From NCBI GenBank assembly GCA_014189675.1, contig DVAE01000034.1:1-6585 (forward strand): a stretch of 6,585 nt of DNA, read 5' to 3'. Both the position numbers and the translations under genes were made by a program. This DNA comes from Candidatus Undinarchaeales archaeon SRR5007147.bin71 (lineage in GTDB: Archaea > Undinarchaeota > Undinarchaeia > Undinarchaeales > Undinarchaeaceae). Shown one piece after another: positions 5,191 through 6,585 of this stretch. Under the pieces are notes generated by a model that worked only from the letters and a program-made list of their open reading frames with translations, did no database searches and was not told the DNA's origin. How positions within the stretch are numbered: position 1 is the first letter of the stretch; every line of letters starts with the position of its first letter.

Positions 5191-5436
5191 CCATATATTT
5201 TTCATAAAGTATATATAGCGGCTGACGCATTCAATAAGTCGCTCAATTTAATTTGAGCTTAGCCCTCTACAAAGTATGGCTAAATAGATAGCGGCTGCAG
5301 TGATTGCTTTGGGAGGAGTGATCGAATCTATACTTCCTTAGACAGTTTATTGTAGCTTGCTTATCGTGAGGACTAATACTTAGTATTGGTATCTGATCAT
5401 TGGCCAATGAGAGACGATACCCAACCATCTCTGTTA
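5191..5436 (+). other. 16S rRNA 5' leader with hairpins
   Basis: No coding region is seen in this stretch. It is the leader removed from pre-rRNA. Three hairpins can be drawn: GCTCAA/TTGAGC (5241-5246, 5253-5258), TTAGCC/GGCTAA (5259-5264, 5278-5283) and an 8-pair hairpin at 5372-5390 (ACTAATAC/GTATTGGT around TTA, with one G·U pair). The 10-mer ATAGCGGCTG occurs twice (5215-5224 and 5288-5297). In archaea the leader pairs with sequence downstream of 16S to form a processing stem cut at a bulge-helix-bulge; the other half lies outside the window. Confidence 0.6.
5210..5217 (+). promoter_or_regulatory. Possible second rRNA promoter (P2)
   Basis: TATATATA follows CATAAAG and would place a second start near 5240. 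Tandem promoters are common for archaeal rRNA operons. It overlaps the expected P1 start region, so it may simply be AT-rich sequence around that start. Confidence 0.35.

Positions 5437-6585
<1,149 letters not shown>

Overview
The window comes from an archaeon. The partial 16S rRNA at the right edge starts with the archaeal 5' sequence and carries archaeal signature segments. One tRNA gene has an intron at the archaeal position 37/38. Every gene that begins a transcription unit has a TATA-like box about 26-30 bases before its ATG and no visible ribosome-binding site, which is the usual layout for leaderless archaeal mRNA. Cysteine-rich secreted proteins, bacterial-looking bases at two conserved 16S sites and compact spacing would fit a DPANN-type lineage. 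That placement is an inference, not something the sequence proves.

Layout from left to right. Bases 1-103 hold no gene I can support: only 8 codons of an open frame that stops at 26, an oligo-T-rich stretch at 42-59 and a TATA-like box. tRNA-Ala(GGC) follows. On the minus strand is a two-gene operon for the cell surface: a large lipoprotein with a peptidase M64-like zinc protease domain (733-2943) and, overlapping it by four bases, a small type I membrane protein (185-736). Divergent from that operon is a HIT-family nucleotide hydrolase (3042-3425). tRNA-Gly(TCC) and the intron-bearing tRNA-Leu(CAA) come next. Then a plus-strand gene encodes a 211-residue protein made mostly of 18-residue glycine-rich repeats (3816-4451), a probable small beta-helix. 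Convergent to it is a thioredoxin-fold (redoxin) protein (4506-5087). The rest is the rRNA promoter and leader (5158-5436) and 1149 bases of 16S rRNA that run off the window.

The most striking feature is a 33-base element directly upstream of the repeat-protein gene. It matches the presumed rRNA promoter at 31 of 33 positions, including bases upstream of the BRE/TATA core. The repeat protein is therefore probably transcribed like rRNA, strongly and in step with growth. Its repeats resemble the GXGXG beta-helix of glutamate synthase and formylmethanofuran dehydrogenase subunit C, but here they form a stand-alone protein. The secreted protease operon and the cytoplasmic genes show no evident shared pathway.
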